Origin: Climacium dendroides
Lineage: Eukaryota > Streptophyta > Bryopsida > Hypnales > Climaciaceae
Length of the DNA stretch: 64,000 nucleotides
Reading direction: 5' to 3'
Assembly: GCA_950106755.1 (NCBI GenBank)
Contig: OX467086.1
Coordinates: 23,950,001 to 24,014,000 of the forward strand
Shown in pieces: positions 22,578-34,613 of the stretch. The position numbers were made by a program, and so were the translations under genes. Every line of letters begins with the position of its first letter. Within the stretch, counting starts at the first letter, position 1. The notes under the pieces are model-generated. The model searched no databases and had not been told where the DNA came from. It was given only the letters and a program-made list of their open reading frames with translations.

Positions 22578-25500
22578 ATGGCCAAGAAAGGGGGAAAAAC
22601 GGTGACAGAGATGGCAGATGACGAGGTTCACGTGCCTTTGCAAGCTGTGTTGCTGGCCGACAGCTTCACCCAGAAGTTTCGACCTATTACACTTGAGAAG
22701 CCTAAGGTGAGAGTAACTTCTTTGAGCTCTGGGAAATGGTCGACAGATTTGGAAACGGAGAGTGAAACGAATTGAGGATGATTGCAGGTACTTCTGCCAC
22801 TTGTGAATGTTCCGTTGATAGACTACACCTTGGAGTGGCTGGCATCTGCGGGAGTGGAAGAGTGTTTCGTGTTTTGTTGTGCCCACGCTAATCAAGTGCG
22901 GAATCACTTGACCAAGGCGAAATGGAAGTCGCAGCCGAATTTTGCCGTGACACCAATTGAATCTTACGATTGTGTCAGTGCTGGCGATGCATTGCGGTTG
23001 ATTGAACAGAGAGGCGTGGTGAGTGTAACGAATTTCACAAGTTTCATTTTCGCAATTTGCTTGCTAATATTTTTTAGGTTTGGGAGCTCATTAAACATAT
23101 GTGCTTTTCGCAGGTTCGTGGGGACTTTGTATTAGTGAGTGGTGATACTGTGAGCAATATGTCATTGAAGGAAGTAGTCAAGGAACATCAGGAGAGGAGG
23201 AAGAAGGATAAACTGGCCGTGATGACCATGGTTGTTAAGAGAGCCAAGCCTTCCCCTTCGACGTACATGACCCGCTTGGGCAACGATGAACTGCTAGTTG
23301 CCGTAGATCCTCAGAGCAAGCAACTGTTGCACTATGACCCCGGACGGGAGGCAGGAAGCCGCGATAACTTTCAGCATCAGTCGAGTTTACGACATGTGCT
23401 GTTGGAGCGTTCTGCACTTAATGATCGGCCCTCTGTGCAGCTTTGCACCAACTTGCAGGTTTGCTTTCCTGTCTTTCTGTTCTTCATGGGAGAGGCACTG
23501 CGTGAATCTGTCTCTTCTTCCCTTCAGTTATGTCTCTGATCTTTTGATGCCGTGCTGACCATTCGCAAATCTAACTGAAAGTTCACTAACACAAACATTT
23601 GGTGGTGGGGACCAGGATTGTCATATTGATATCTGTTCACCTGAGGTTCTTACTTTATTCACGGACAATTTTGACTACCAGCAAATTCGTCGCGACTTTG
23701 TAAGAGGTCTCCTTAGCGATGAGGTACTTTCCTTAGCATGTGCTCATTGAGTCATACTTATGGACATTATCTGTTGCACTGGGTTTGTATACAGTTTGTA
23801 ATGTAAGCATTCAGCAATGATACCCAAGAACTGTATCAGGTTAACCAAGCGTTGGTTATCGCCGTTACAGATAATGGGCAATAAAATCTTCACTTATGAA
23901 ATTGGAAGGGAATACGCTGCGCGAGTCGAGAACCTGAGAGCTTACGATGTTGTTAGTCAAGATGTTATTCATCGGTGGACCTATCCAATGGTTCCTGATA
24001 TTTCTTTTGGAGGCAATACTTCAGGCCTGAGATTTGAGCGGTGCAACGTTTACAAGGCAGCTGGTTTGCCTCCTACTTCATCTAGGGTTACACTGAAAAC
24101 TATCTGTTTATGTTGTCAGGAGTCTTTGCAAGGTTTCTAGGCTATTTTGGCGTAGGCTAGGTTTCTTGTCTAGTCCATATTTGGCACAATGTGGTTTCGT
24201 TCTCAAGACGCAACCTATATTTTTTGGGTTACGAGTTGCATACATATCACTGAGCTGCAGATGTGGCCCAAAAAATAGTGGTGCATCGGTGATTGGTGGG
24301 CATCAATATTTTGTTCATTCCAACCGCTTTTCAAGCATTATATTGGTGTATCGGTGATTGGGGGTTGACAGGGGTAACTTTGTCGCGCACATCAACAGTT
24401 GGGGAGAACTCCGTGTTGGGTCAAGGAACAGAAGTTGGTGAAGGAACTAGCATCAAGCGTTCAGTCATTGGACGTGGTTGTCGGATCGGAAAGAATGTTT
24501 CTATTGAAGGATGCCACATCTGGGACAATGTTACGATTGAAGATGATGCTCAATTGGAATACTCAATTGTTTGTGATGGTGCAACAGTGAAGACTGGAGC
24601 AGCCTTAAGACCTGGAGTTGTCTTGTCATTCAAGGTTAGTTTAGTCACTTATCATGCGTATCCTCTACTCCAGCGGGTATATTTCGCAGCATTTGTAGAT
24701 GGCTCATGTTCTTACATTTGGCTTTTATCCTCCCTCTCGCGTTTTTATTATCTTCCATATCGCTCTTAATTTTTCATATTTAGAATTTGCCTGTGAAGAG
24801 TCTGATACTAAGGTTCTGTGACCTTCTTTGTCTGTCTGTACACTTGACTGGTGTGAGCGCTAGATATCGGTCCTTACCAGCTGGCACATGACTGTTATGT
24901 TAGGTGGTGATTGGTCCGAAGTTCGTTGTTCCAGCCTACTCGAAGATCTCAATGATGCCTCAACCCACTGAGGAAGATAGTAGTGATGAAGAATTGGAAT
25001 ATGCGGATGCTGCTAGTGGTCGAGCAGAAAGCCCTCGGAGTCCTTTCCTTGGTATTTTCAGTCCTATTTACCGACCTTCTGTTTCTCTTGTGGTTTTGAG
25101 GAAGTTGACGAGTCTGGTCATCTAGGAAATACTTCTGAAAGTATAGCATGCTCTTTATTACGGAGAGCCTGAGCAAGCCAGTGTAGTGGATCTTCTTGAT
25201 GTCACCATATGTTTGCAAGTCTATTTAACTGTTGTTTTAATGTATAACATCGTCTGCCTGGATTCCTCGATCCCTAACTGTCTTCTAAACTTTCTGTACC
25301 ACAGAAGATGGAGACAACCGGAATGGAAGTGCTACTGGAGAAGAGGAGGAAGTTGACGAGTCTGGTAATTGGGATCCAGATGAGGTGAGAGCCGATAGCA
25401 AGCATGGTTCTCTTCGTTCCTATATCAAAAGCTTGGCTTACGTTATAATGTTTACTTGTTACTGCTAAATTTTCAGGTAGGCAGCACAGGGGCAGGCTTC

Positions 25501-27787
25501 AGTTGGTCTAGGGATGGGGGTCAGGAGGAGGATTGGAGGCACTCAGTGGCCCCCATACCTACAGAGAAGATTAGGGAGCTTATTGCAGCAGATGAGGAAG
25601 GTGAGATTGAGGAGGCTGACAACGATGTTGGGGTGGCAGCTAGAGAAAGCCTTGCTGGCACAGGTAAGCTTACGGAGATGACCAAAAAGTAGGATTGAAG
25701 TCCAAGGACTACATACTGGGTCTTTGACAGTCTCTTTCCTTGAAGGCCATTATTTTCATTTACGTAGTCAAAGACTATTTTGGAGGTCCTTGCAGTGTTG
25801 CCCTCAAGTCTTGCCTCTCAATTATATTTGTTTACAGGTATAGAGGACGAGGAAGAGTCTGTTGATGAAGATGATGAGTTTGAAAAGGAGGTAAGATTCC
25901 AGTTTCTATTTGTTCAAATTGTATGGTTAGCCATCACATTGTAATGAATCTCTTATGTAAATATGTTGAGCTTTGTGTGCATATATTTTGGAAACCCATT
26001 AAGCAAATGTTTTTCTTTCTTTCTTCAGGTGGAAGGTACATTTTTAAGGTTAGCTGAAGGTGTTTCTGGAGTTCAGCAAGAGCACGTCGTAATTGAGGTC
26101 AACAGTTTGAAGTGAGTAAATCACCTCCACTTTCTTCTTTTGCACAGGTTCTCTTATTTAGTTAGTCCTTTTTTAGAATTCATTTTATAGAAATATAGCC
26201 TGACGTGACTTGGGTGGTTAAATTCCATGCATTCCACTTGTGAGGTAATTTCACTTGGTACTCATTTTGTTTAGGCTGTAAACATGAACTGTCTGAGCCT
26301 GTATTCATTGTAATTATGAATTAACCTGCTTTTACCAAGAGCTTTCAAAACCTAGGATCTGTTCTTATGATTATCACAAGCATTTGTATGAGCTCTATTT
26401 TGTACTTGTAACTGCAAACTTGGTATTGGTCAAGTTTTTCTGCTGCTGATGTCTGCTTAGCCTGTCATGTGTTTTCTATTAAATGGCTTCTTTTTGTGGA
26501 ATCAGGTTGGCCTACAATAAAACATTTGCAGACTGTGCTGGGGCAATGTTCAAAGCCTTGATGAATGTGGCTTTAGGAGCACCCCATGCTTCTGCAAGTA
26601 AGTTGGACGTCCTTGACTGTTGATTTTTGTGATTGCATTCTTTAGAAGCTTAATTCACAATATCATCAATTGTTTTCGGACTTGTGAGCCTGAGTATGTC
26701 GTTTTGCAATTGGGACACCCTGCCCCTGAATGTAGTTCAGATACCAATATCTTTGGAATGTTGAGTAAATTTGACAGAGGAATTGCTGATAAGTACGAAG
26801 GACGTGATCACAAAATGGGGATCATTGCTACAAAAGTTTTTGAAAGGCTCTGACGATGAGGTATGCCTATTTAGTTTTAATTGACTTATACGGTGCTTTT
26901 TGCATTTCCTGGGGATTCTTGCACAAGTTAATCGAATCTCTATAACAAGACGCATGGATTAATGCCTTATGCACCGAGTTTGTTGCAATTGCGATTATTA
27001 CCACATCCGTTTTGTAGTAGTATCGGATTTAGTAACGTTTCCTTAAATGTTGAATTGTTTTTTATTTTTTTCAACGGCCATTGCTCATTCAATGACCTTG
27101 GTTCATTATGCTTGGGAACCTTGAGCTGATTTTCCCTATTGTTTTGCAGCATGAGATTCTCCTCACCTTTGAAGAAGTCTGCTTAGAGAGCCATAAGGAC
27201 TTTGCTCCGCTCTTCTCCCAGGTGATTTGTCACTGTCTCTTGCATTGGATTTTGGATAAAGAAATAAACGTTGATTTTTGGTTTTCATATACCGGTAGCC
27301 GATTTGGTGGAATGCATTTTTTCACAATCTAAACTTGAGACTGGTTGTCCCAGGTTTTGCAAGTACTTTATGATAGAGATATTGTTTCTGAAGATGCAAT
27401 TATGGCATGGGCTCAAGAAAAGAAAGATGCTGATGACAATGATAAGGTGTTCGTAAAGCAATCAGAACCCTTTATTCAGGTAATTTAGTTTATCGTTTTA
27501 AACCCCTTTTCCTTGAGAATTTATGATTTGCACATTTGGGTGAATGTTCTTTTCGATTATTCTTCACAATCATATGATCACATACATTTATTGTGTTGAT
27601 TATTGATGGTCAAGGCTAGTGATAGTCATATATTGAAAATAATCTTTTGCCAAAGATAGTCCGTTTATTTCCATCAGGGGGATGAGCATCTCCTTTCTTG
27701 TTCTGATCTTTATACTATTTGTTTTATGGTGTATAATAGTGGCTGAAGGAGGCACCAGAAGAGGACGATGACGAGGATGATGAATGA
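22578..27787 (+). CDS. Translation initiation factor eIF2B subunit epsilon, 746 aa, 16 exons
   Basis: Exons: 22578-22706, 22788-23018, 23114-23458, 23616-23723, 23871-24063, 24372-24634, 24904-25051, 25305-25384, 25477-25663, 25838-25890, 26029-26111, 26506-26597, 26778-26860, 27150-27221, 27354-27479 and 27740-27787. They total 2241 nt in one frame, all GT-AG. The protein is the catalytic subunit of the eIF2 guanine-nucleotide exchange factor. The N-terminal nucleotidyltransferase-like domain (~20-300) has [29 protein letters not shown] and [11 protein letters not shown]. The left-handed beta-helix hexapeptide repeats (~336-425) include [15 protein letters not shown] and [20 protein letters not shown]. 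An acidic linker follows ([11 protein letters not shown], then several Glu/Asp runs). The C-terminal W2 domain (~590-746) has [25 protein letters not shown] and [17 protein letters not shown]. Length is close to plant orthologues (~730). The start is ATG at 22578; the open frame upstream lacks an ATG. It is divergent from the ERdj3B-like gene and shares its leader. Confidence 0.92.
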
Positions 27788-28544
27788 CACTTCCTCGTGC
27801 TATAGGAGGGACTTCGACATCCTTTTAGAAGAGGTTGTTTTACACTCTGGATTTGTCCCATACTTTATCATATAGTTGAAGCATTTGGTGTTGAAACTAT
27901 TTCATGGGACTTGCCATGTAGTCTCTCGCATGTCTTCTGCCAGCACTCTATTAGTAGTAGTACTCACAGTGACTGCAAGTGAAGAGCAGTACGGTACAAT
28001 TTTGTAACAAATTGTTTCTTACTTTCAGAAGTTCGTTTTCAGAAATTCTGTATTCCGTCATTTACGGAGGTAGATGAATTTTGTGACCAAATCAGGTGAG
28101 TTTGAGTTTGAGTCATGTCAGGATCTCGCTGAGGGCTTACAAACCTATTCAAAGAAAGTGAAATCCGGAACGGCTCTTGTTTTGTTGACATTCTCGTGGA
28201 AGTGATTGCAATGCAATGATGTTTATTGACCAGGAGAAGTTGTGGGATGTGGAGCTACTTGCGTATTTTTTGTAAGGTGTCATGAATAATTAACAGTCGG
28301 GTGTTGGAGCTGAAACAATATATGGCAGATATTACTCTTGAGTAATACAACATGGTAGATACTCCTTTGAGTGAAGAGAATTATGTTGGGCCAAACCACG
28401 AAGGTAACAAACCTGCAACTTGTGGAGCAGGTTTTGCAAGGTATGACATCCTTGGTGTTTAGTGGTGTCTCTTACATTTTACATAAATTTTTGTATGCTA
28501 TCATTGTCTCCATTTTGGTGTATGTGTGGAAGCTTCCTTGTGAT
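27788..28544 (+). other. Probable 3' UTR and downstream DNA of eIF2B epsilon
   Basis: The first several hundred bases after the stop have mixed composition and are probably 3' UTR. I cannot place a polyadenylation site firmly. No other gene is visible. A short frame at 28371-28568 is not recognisable and runs into the hairpin at 28545. Confidence 0.45.
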
Positions 28545-28610
28545 CTTTTGGGGGGCTTAGCATTGTGATGAGTAGTCCAAATGTCATCACAATGCTAAGC
28601 CCCCGAAAAG
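28545..28610. repeat. Strong short hairpin (26-bp arms, 14-base loop)
   Basis: The left arm 28545-28570 and right arm 28585-28610 are inverted with a single mismatch. The inner 20 bases, GGGGGCTTAGCATTGTGATG, are a perfect match. A third partial copy of GCATTGTGATGAGTAG follows immediately at about 28610. It could be the fused ends of a foldback transposon, or a small-RNA type stem. It lies about 750 bases downstream of the eIF2B epsilon stop codon. Confidence 0.7.
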
Positions 28611-28757
28611 GCATTGTGATGAGTAGACATGACTATGCCTTACCAATACTTTCACAAATCCACACATACCATACCCGGTGTTAAGTCAGATAATTGACAT
28701 ATGCTTGTCCAAATAATGAATTAAAAGTGGAAAAAGTAGAAAAATTGGTTATTTTAA

Positions 28758-28977
28758 CCCTTAAAAGGATGAGCTGGTCACTGGTAATCACCTGTTTGGG
28801 TGCAGAGTGAATTGTTGGCTTAAAAAATGAAAAAACACTCATTGGAAGACAAACCAACTATTGTAGAAGATCTTCCCTTTTACACAAAATTTGGAGGATG
28901 AATAGTTGTACTTCCTCTCACATGGAGAGATTTTTTGTCATTCATTGACCAAAAAACATTTTTGTGTTGTTTATGGG
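28758..28977 (-). mobile_element. TTAA-bounded MITE, copy 3 (220 bp)
   Basis: It begins CCCTTAAAAGGATGAG after TTAA (28754-28757) and ends TTTATGGG before TTAA (28978-28981). Its reverse complement aligns with copies 1 and 2, for example TTGGCTTAAAAAATG against their TTTTTTAAGCCAA. Both TTAA flanks are intact. Non-coding. Confidence 0.75.
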
Positions 28978-28981
28978 TTAA

Positions 28982-30851
28982 ATTAGTTTGTTTTGTTTTG
29001 TTTTGTTGAAATCTAAGAAATTGTGAGGTGTTTGCCAGCATTCTTCATACCTCTAAAGCTCCTGATAAGGAGGGGTGCATGGACTTTGTTGTGTGGCATT
29101 TGGATCTATGTTGTGAAAGTTATTGAATTTTAAAGATTTTATGAATTCAAAAATCAAATTAAATTATTTTTTATTTTGAAAAAATCATAACTTTCACATT
29201 GTAGGTTCAAATGTTATAAAACAAAGCCTTTGTACTTCTTAGTGCAAAAAGCTTTCTATTAGTGTTAGTTTTGTGGTGCTTAGATCTACAATGTGAAAGT
29301 TATGGATTTTTAAAAATTAATATATTGAATTAAATTAATTTTTATTTTGAAAAAAATATAACTTTCACATGGCATGTCCCATTTCATAAAACAAAGTCTT
29401 TGCACTCCCTTTTAGTCCTTTGTGCATAAAGCTTTCTATTCATATTATAAATACAACCTCTCACATTATTGAATTTTAATAATTTTGTGAATTTTAAAAA
29501 ATTAAAAATTATTTGAACTTTTCTTTTATTATATTGTACCAATGGTGTAAGCTACACTCTTCCTTTAGAAGAATGCAATACAAGGTTCAAGTTTCTTCCA
29601 AATAAATAAGTTGAAAAAAACTTAAAATAATTTTTAATCAATTTTAATCAATATTTTTTGTCAATCCAATATTCTCAATAAGCAATTATACTATGAGAGT
29701 TCTTATGAGAAGCTCTTTTCTTTCAATGTTGGTTCACTCTTTAGGTGGGGGTCCATTCAAACATCCTTGCATGTAGTTTTTGTCAATGGGAAGCCTTTGT
29801 TGGTCTTTGGTGCAAAATTGTGAAGACATGCACTATATAAGATTGGATGTTGTATAGGATTGGATTTGTGGGACATGTGTTTTTGAAGGGATAGATGGAA
29901 TAAATCATACAAAGTAAAGAGAACAAATGTGTACTACAGTTTACATACAAGCATTAATATAAATGATTAGTTTTTTTCATATATGCTTCAATTATTCATT
30001 TATATCAATAATTTAATGACAATAATTGTAATATAATCCAAAAAAAATTTAATTTAACCAAATATTTGGATTTAATCACATTGATATTCATTAGATATTA
30101 GACACTTTTTTTACAATTGAAAAAGCTCACAAGTTGATATCTAAACTTTAATTGATTGGAACTTTAATTAAGGAATTATGATTTTTTTCATCTTAACTTG
30201 ACTTGGGATATTAGTCAAAAAGGACTAAATTACCTAAAATTAGTAAATTAGGTCTGAAAAATGATATTTAAAAAGAAGTAAAAAAGAATTTTTACATTAT
30301 CTGACCCTTTTGTGGTACCTTTGAGTGTGATTTGACCTAGTGGCCATTTAAATTAAAAAAACAATGAATCAATTTATGGTAAAAAAGAGGTGGTAGTTTT
30401 GTAAAGTGGTAGTCCTTTGTAAAAAAATTTAACTCAATATTCATTTATACAAATATTTATTATTATAAATATCTTAATTATAATATTGTCATCTTATATG
30501 CATTAGATGGATTTTGGATGGTGAAAATTTATAAGTAATTCATTGTGTCTCCAACAAATTTCAAACTACTTGAATTTTATAAATTGGAATACTAACCCCA
30601 ATTTTTTCTCTGAATCATTGAGGCCTTGTGAGTCATCTATTACTAATGAAGTATACATAATACTTGTGAAGTTTGAGATGAATTCCTGTATAGCCTTATT
30701 TTTTAGGTCTAAATATTGCCAACTTCAAATGGAAATTTCAATCTTGCTTCAATCTTATAGGAAATTTAAGTAGGCAAAATGGCAAATGCAATAAATTAGC
30801 CATTTAGTTGAAAATTCACAAATAACCTCCAATATTTTTATTGCAATTCTT

Positions 30852-30949
<98 letters not shown>

Positions 30950-32776
30950 ATTCACTAGAATTGGAAGGCGTCTAAAGTAGAATAGCTCATTAATCTTTAA
31001 AGTGCAAGGAATTTTTTTCATAAAAAACACTCAAACCTGCCAATCTCATTGCAAAGAGACAAAAAGTTTAATTTTTAAAATTTTTTATATCTAACCGTAA
31101 GATGTTACACTAGAAAATTACAATCACGTCAAGAGAACTTCATTTCAAATGCATTCCAACAAATTTAACTCAAAAAATGATAATATTTTACTTATAATCA
31201 AATTTTGAAGGAATTTTGAAGTTTCTCTTTCAAAATATATAAAAAAATATTGGTGATAGCATTGGTGAATTTAACCATATGGATGGAATCTAAAACTCAA
31301 ATTCTTCAACTTTTATTTGTATATGAATCCCAAAATATTCTTTCAAATTAAACTTTATAATGGATTTTTCCAAATTGTCAATTCTGGAGAAGACTCTATG
31401 TTTAGGGGTTAAGAATATTCAAGTAACTATAGCATCACTTTTTGAAGTATAATGTATTATAACTTCTGTACTATAAATAATAATGATCCACAATACATAA
31501 TTTATAAATCTACACAAGAAGTAGTCTAAAAATGAGGGGAAAAAATCCACATGAAGAGCTTCTATCTTCCATCTACCAATAGACAATTTAATGAACGTCT
31601 CATTTTGAATCATTTTTTGTTTTCTCACTCTAACTTAGATATTTGGCAAGTGGTTTTCAAGGACGTGTTGTATAAGTCAAGTTCAGCCAATAAAATACTA
31701 GATGTGGGATTTTCAATTTTCATGGCTTTTAGACCTATTGTACATGTATAATTCATTTCTATGAATTGTTTAATATATGATGTCTATATACGTATTGTTT
31801 GTATAGGTTTGTGTTCAACAATAGTTAGACTATACACATTGTACAAATCAACTTTAAAACCATGTATGAATTTTTCAATTACAATAGAGATATGTTTAAA
31901 TGCCTCAATTTTTTGTTTTGACTACCATAGGGTGCAAAAAAATGGGTGAAGTAGAAAAAAAATGGATGAAGTAGAAAAAAAATAGAGGCATATCTATTAC
32001 AAAATTATAATAGCTAAATAATCCCTCAAATAATATTATATATATATATATAAATATAAATAGTGAAGTACCACATATAGAGCTCAAAATTTCTGTGGAG
32101 TTTCCTTTGTAAAAAGGTTATGTATGTTGACATGTGTAATTTTTGTGCACATCACAATTGAGCTAAAGTACTTCATATCATAGTTTGACTCAAGAAGTGA
32201 CTATATAATCATGGTGATCATTGCTAATTTAGGTATTAGAGTTCACTTAACGAATAGTAGTGAGAATTTTGTAGGACCACATTCAAAAACATGTAAACTT
32301 TCATTAAAATTTTACTAAAATTTTACTAAAAGGTCATTACTATTAAGACTATACTCCCAGGACTTTACTTAAAACACCCTTTTCTCTTCTAGTGCTACTT
32401 TTCAAAAGAAAGAGATCCTAAGCTACGTAGACTTAGATTTATTGAACTTGGCACTACATCATCAATACGAGATGAATTAAATCTACAATCAAATAATAAA
32501 TTTACAAATGTATAAATGACTTAGATTAAATGCCAATTATATTTTTCTTCCTACAAAAATTTACAAAAATTGTCTCAAGGAGTTTAGCTTCCCTAAAAAG
32601 GCAATCAGCTCTTAAATGATCGCTTTAAGAATAGACTACCTTATACAACTTTCTAGTGTACATGTTGTGGATGCCATGAATTAAATTTTGAGTCATTTGG
32701 TTGCATAGATTGCAAGATTATGATGTTTTAGTGTTGAAAAGGATGATGAAATTTTCCTAGTAACACATTTGGACAT
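28982..32776. other. AT-rich gene-free stretch
   Basis: It contains two to three diverged ~175-bp tandem units at about 29085-29450 (landmark ATAAAACAAAGYCTTTGYAC at ~29209 and ~29381). A long AT microsatellite follows at 30855-30942, and short duplications occur near 31940-31975. No coding sequence is recognised. An open frame of repeated Tyr-Ile at 30755-31030 is the microsatellite read as codons. Confidence 0.6.
30855..30942. repeat. AT dinucleotide microsatellite (~88 bp)
   Basis: An uninterrupted run of alternating T and A. Long perfect AT arrays are unstable and can form cruciforms. The true length may differ between individuals or be uncertain in the assembly. Confidence 0.9.
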
Positions 32777-33339
32777 TTGGGGGGTGCACTTAGTTCTATT
32801 ACAACAAATCATGTGCAAACAAGTGGTTTCTAATAAAATATAATTTTAATTTCAAATTTTGAGCATTGTTTACTAATGACTATAGGATTCTACTCCCCAA
32901 ATTTCAAACTCAAATAAAATATGGAATGATTTCTAGAAGAGGTTAAAAATGCACTAAAATGACATGTTTTTTTAATTCAAATATTTTTAGAGAACACATT
33001 TAGATGACCATTGCATCAATATTCAACTCAAAATGAGATTTCAATAGAGAGTTATTTTTAAGAATTTTTTGTTCATTGTTTAGACAATTTTTCCTTATGT
33101 AATATAGAGGTGTGAAAGTTATTTTTTAGTTCTACTATGTATCTTTTGACTTCAAAAATTTGTAACTAATTAGTATTAACAGATAAAAATATCAATAATT
33201 CAAAATATAAACTTTCAAAGTAGAAAATGCAATTCACATTTTTTTCATTTATTTTTATTTAAAATTCAAAAAGTATATAGAAGGTCCAAAGTTTTGTTTG
33301 CACGCTAATATCAAAAAAAGGGGGAGTGCACCCCTCGAG
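32777..33339. mobile_element. Mutator-like MITE, copy 2 (563 bp) with perfect 9-bp target duplication
   Basis: TTTGGACAT stands directly before (32768-32776) and directly after (33340-33348) the element. The ends are TTGGGGGGTGCACT and AGTGCACCCCTCGAG, which are inverted around GGGGTGCACT. A 9-bp duplication is the hallmark of Mutator-like elements, though the inverted repeat is short (~14 bp). The interior aligns with 14456-14990. It has no transposase. Confidence 0.75.
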
Positions 33340-33865
33340 TTTGGACATGAAATTTGATTCCTAAACCTACTCAAATTTTAAAAAATAAAACTATAAAGTA
33401 CTTCAAACTATCTTACAAATACATTGGTCAAAGACAACATCATTTCAAATGACTCATTGTGTTTACAAAGTTGTTGAAGTTCATTGTAATCCAAAAATGT
33501 CTAGATTTTGAACTTCAAATTGCTCCCAAACATTCAAAACATGAAGATTGACATGGAAATTTTAGCACAATAACTAGACTTGATGGAAAATATAACACAA
33601 TAAATTTTACTAAAATCAAATGTTGGATGAAGGAGATAAAAGTCCCAAAAGTTGCAGCCATCAACATATAGTTTCAATTGGTGAACTCAAATTGCCCCTC
33701 TAAACTTTGAATGGCTTCCCAAAAATCAATGCATCTTAGATTTATTTGAAAATTTTACCACACAAAAAAAGAGTGCAAATTTTCCAACAAGTTTTATTAA
33801 ATTCAAACATTGGATGTAAAAGTTACAACACTTTGAAGTGAATTTTTAATCCTTTGGAGCACTTA

Positions 33866-34119
33866 GAGCATCCACACTAGCTCTTCTGTTTCTCTATCTG
33901 TTTATTGAGCTTGGGACATCAAATAGGGATGAGACCTCGCGAGTTCTCCATATGAGCCTCTGGATACAGAACTGGAGAAGAATTTTACAGAAATCTATAT
34001 ATTTTAGAGATATAGGTTTTGGATAAAGGTTGGTGCGGTGGAATTTCTGTTTCTCTATCTGCATATGAGGTCCTCTCCCTAAAGCTTTAAGGATACGGAA
34101 CTCACTGGTGGGGATGCTC
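33866..34119. mobile_element. PIF/Harbinger-type (Tourist-like) MITE, 254 bp
   Basis: The inverted termini are GAGCATCCACACTAGC and, from the other end, GAGCATCCCCACCAGT. TTA lies on both sides (33863-33865 and 34120-34122), the 3-bp target of PIF/Harbinger elements. TTTCTGTTTCTCTATCTG recurs near both ends in direct orientation (~33889 and ~34048). No coding capacity. Confidence 0.75.
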
Positions 34120-34275
34120 TTAGGGGTTATTGTAGATTCTTTAACCCCAAATGTCAAAAAAATTCATTCTACTCATAACTGCAGTGAAATGACCGGCCAT
34201 GGCCCATGGGATCCTAGCTTAAGAACCTAGTAGTTTAAGTTAAGACTTATAATAGTAAATGTGGTCTCAAGTAAA

Positions 34276-34613
34276 CCCTAAATGCTTGAGGCACCAAATT
34301 CTAGTGTCAACAATACTTTGTTTCATATTTGTTTAGTGACCAATTTTTTAGCATTGACATGTGAAAAGAAGATTGAAAGATTTCAAATCACTTTCAAAGT
34401 TCAAATGCTTTCATGATCAAACATTATAATTTTTCAATCCATAAGTGATAATGTTGTGATTTCTTTTCCCATGTAATCTCCAACATATCTAGTTTGAATT
34501 TGTATGGTTAAAATTTTAAAAGATTGAAAAAACTTATCAAAATGTTGATTTTTTGTCCAATTTAGAGAAAATTTCAAGAAGCTCTCACAAAGCCTTGGAC
34601 ATTTAGGGGTTAA
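34276..34613 (+). mobile_element. TTAA-ended element related to 1224-1515
   Basis: The left end reads TAAACCCTAAATGCTTGAGG and the right end, inverted, reads TTAACCCCTAAATGTCCAAGG, giving a 15-17 bp imperfect inverted repeat. 34321-34613 matches the reverse complement of 1224-1515. It is non-coding. It shares the TTAACCCnTAAA terminus with the other TTAA-bounded families here. Confidence 0.6.

Noticed and set aside
30755..31030. Minus-strand open frame with a long Tyr-Ile run
   Set aside because: It is the AT microsatellite translated; no protein would be expected.
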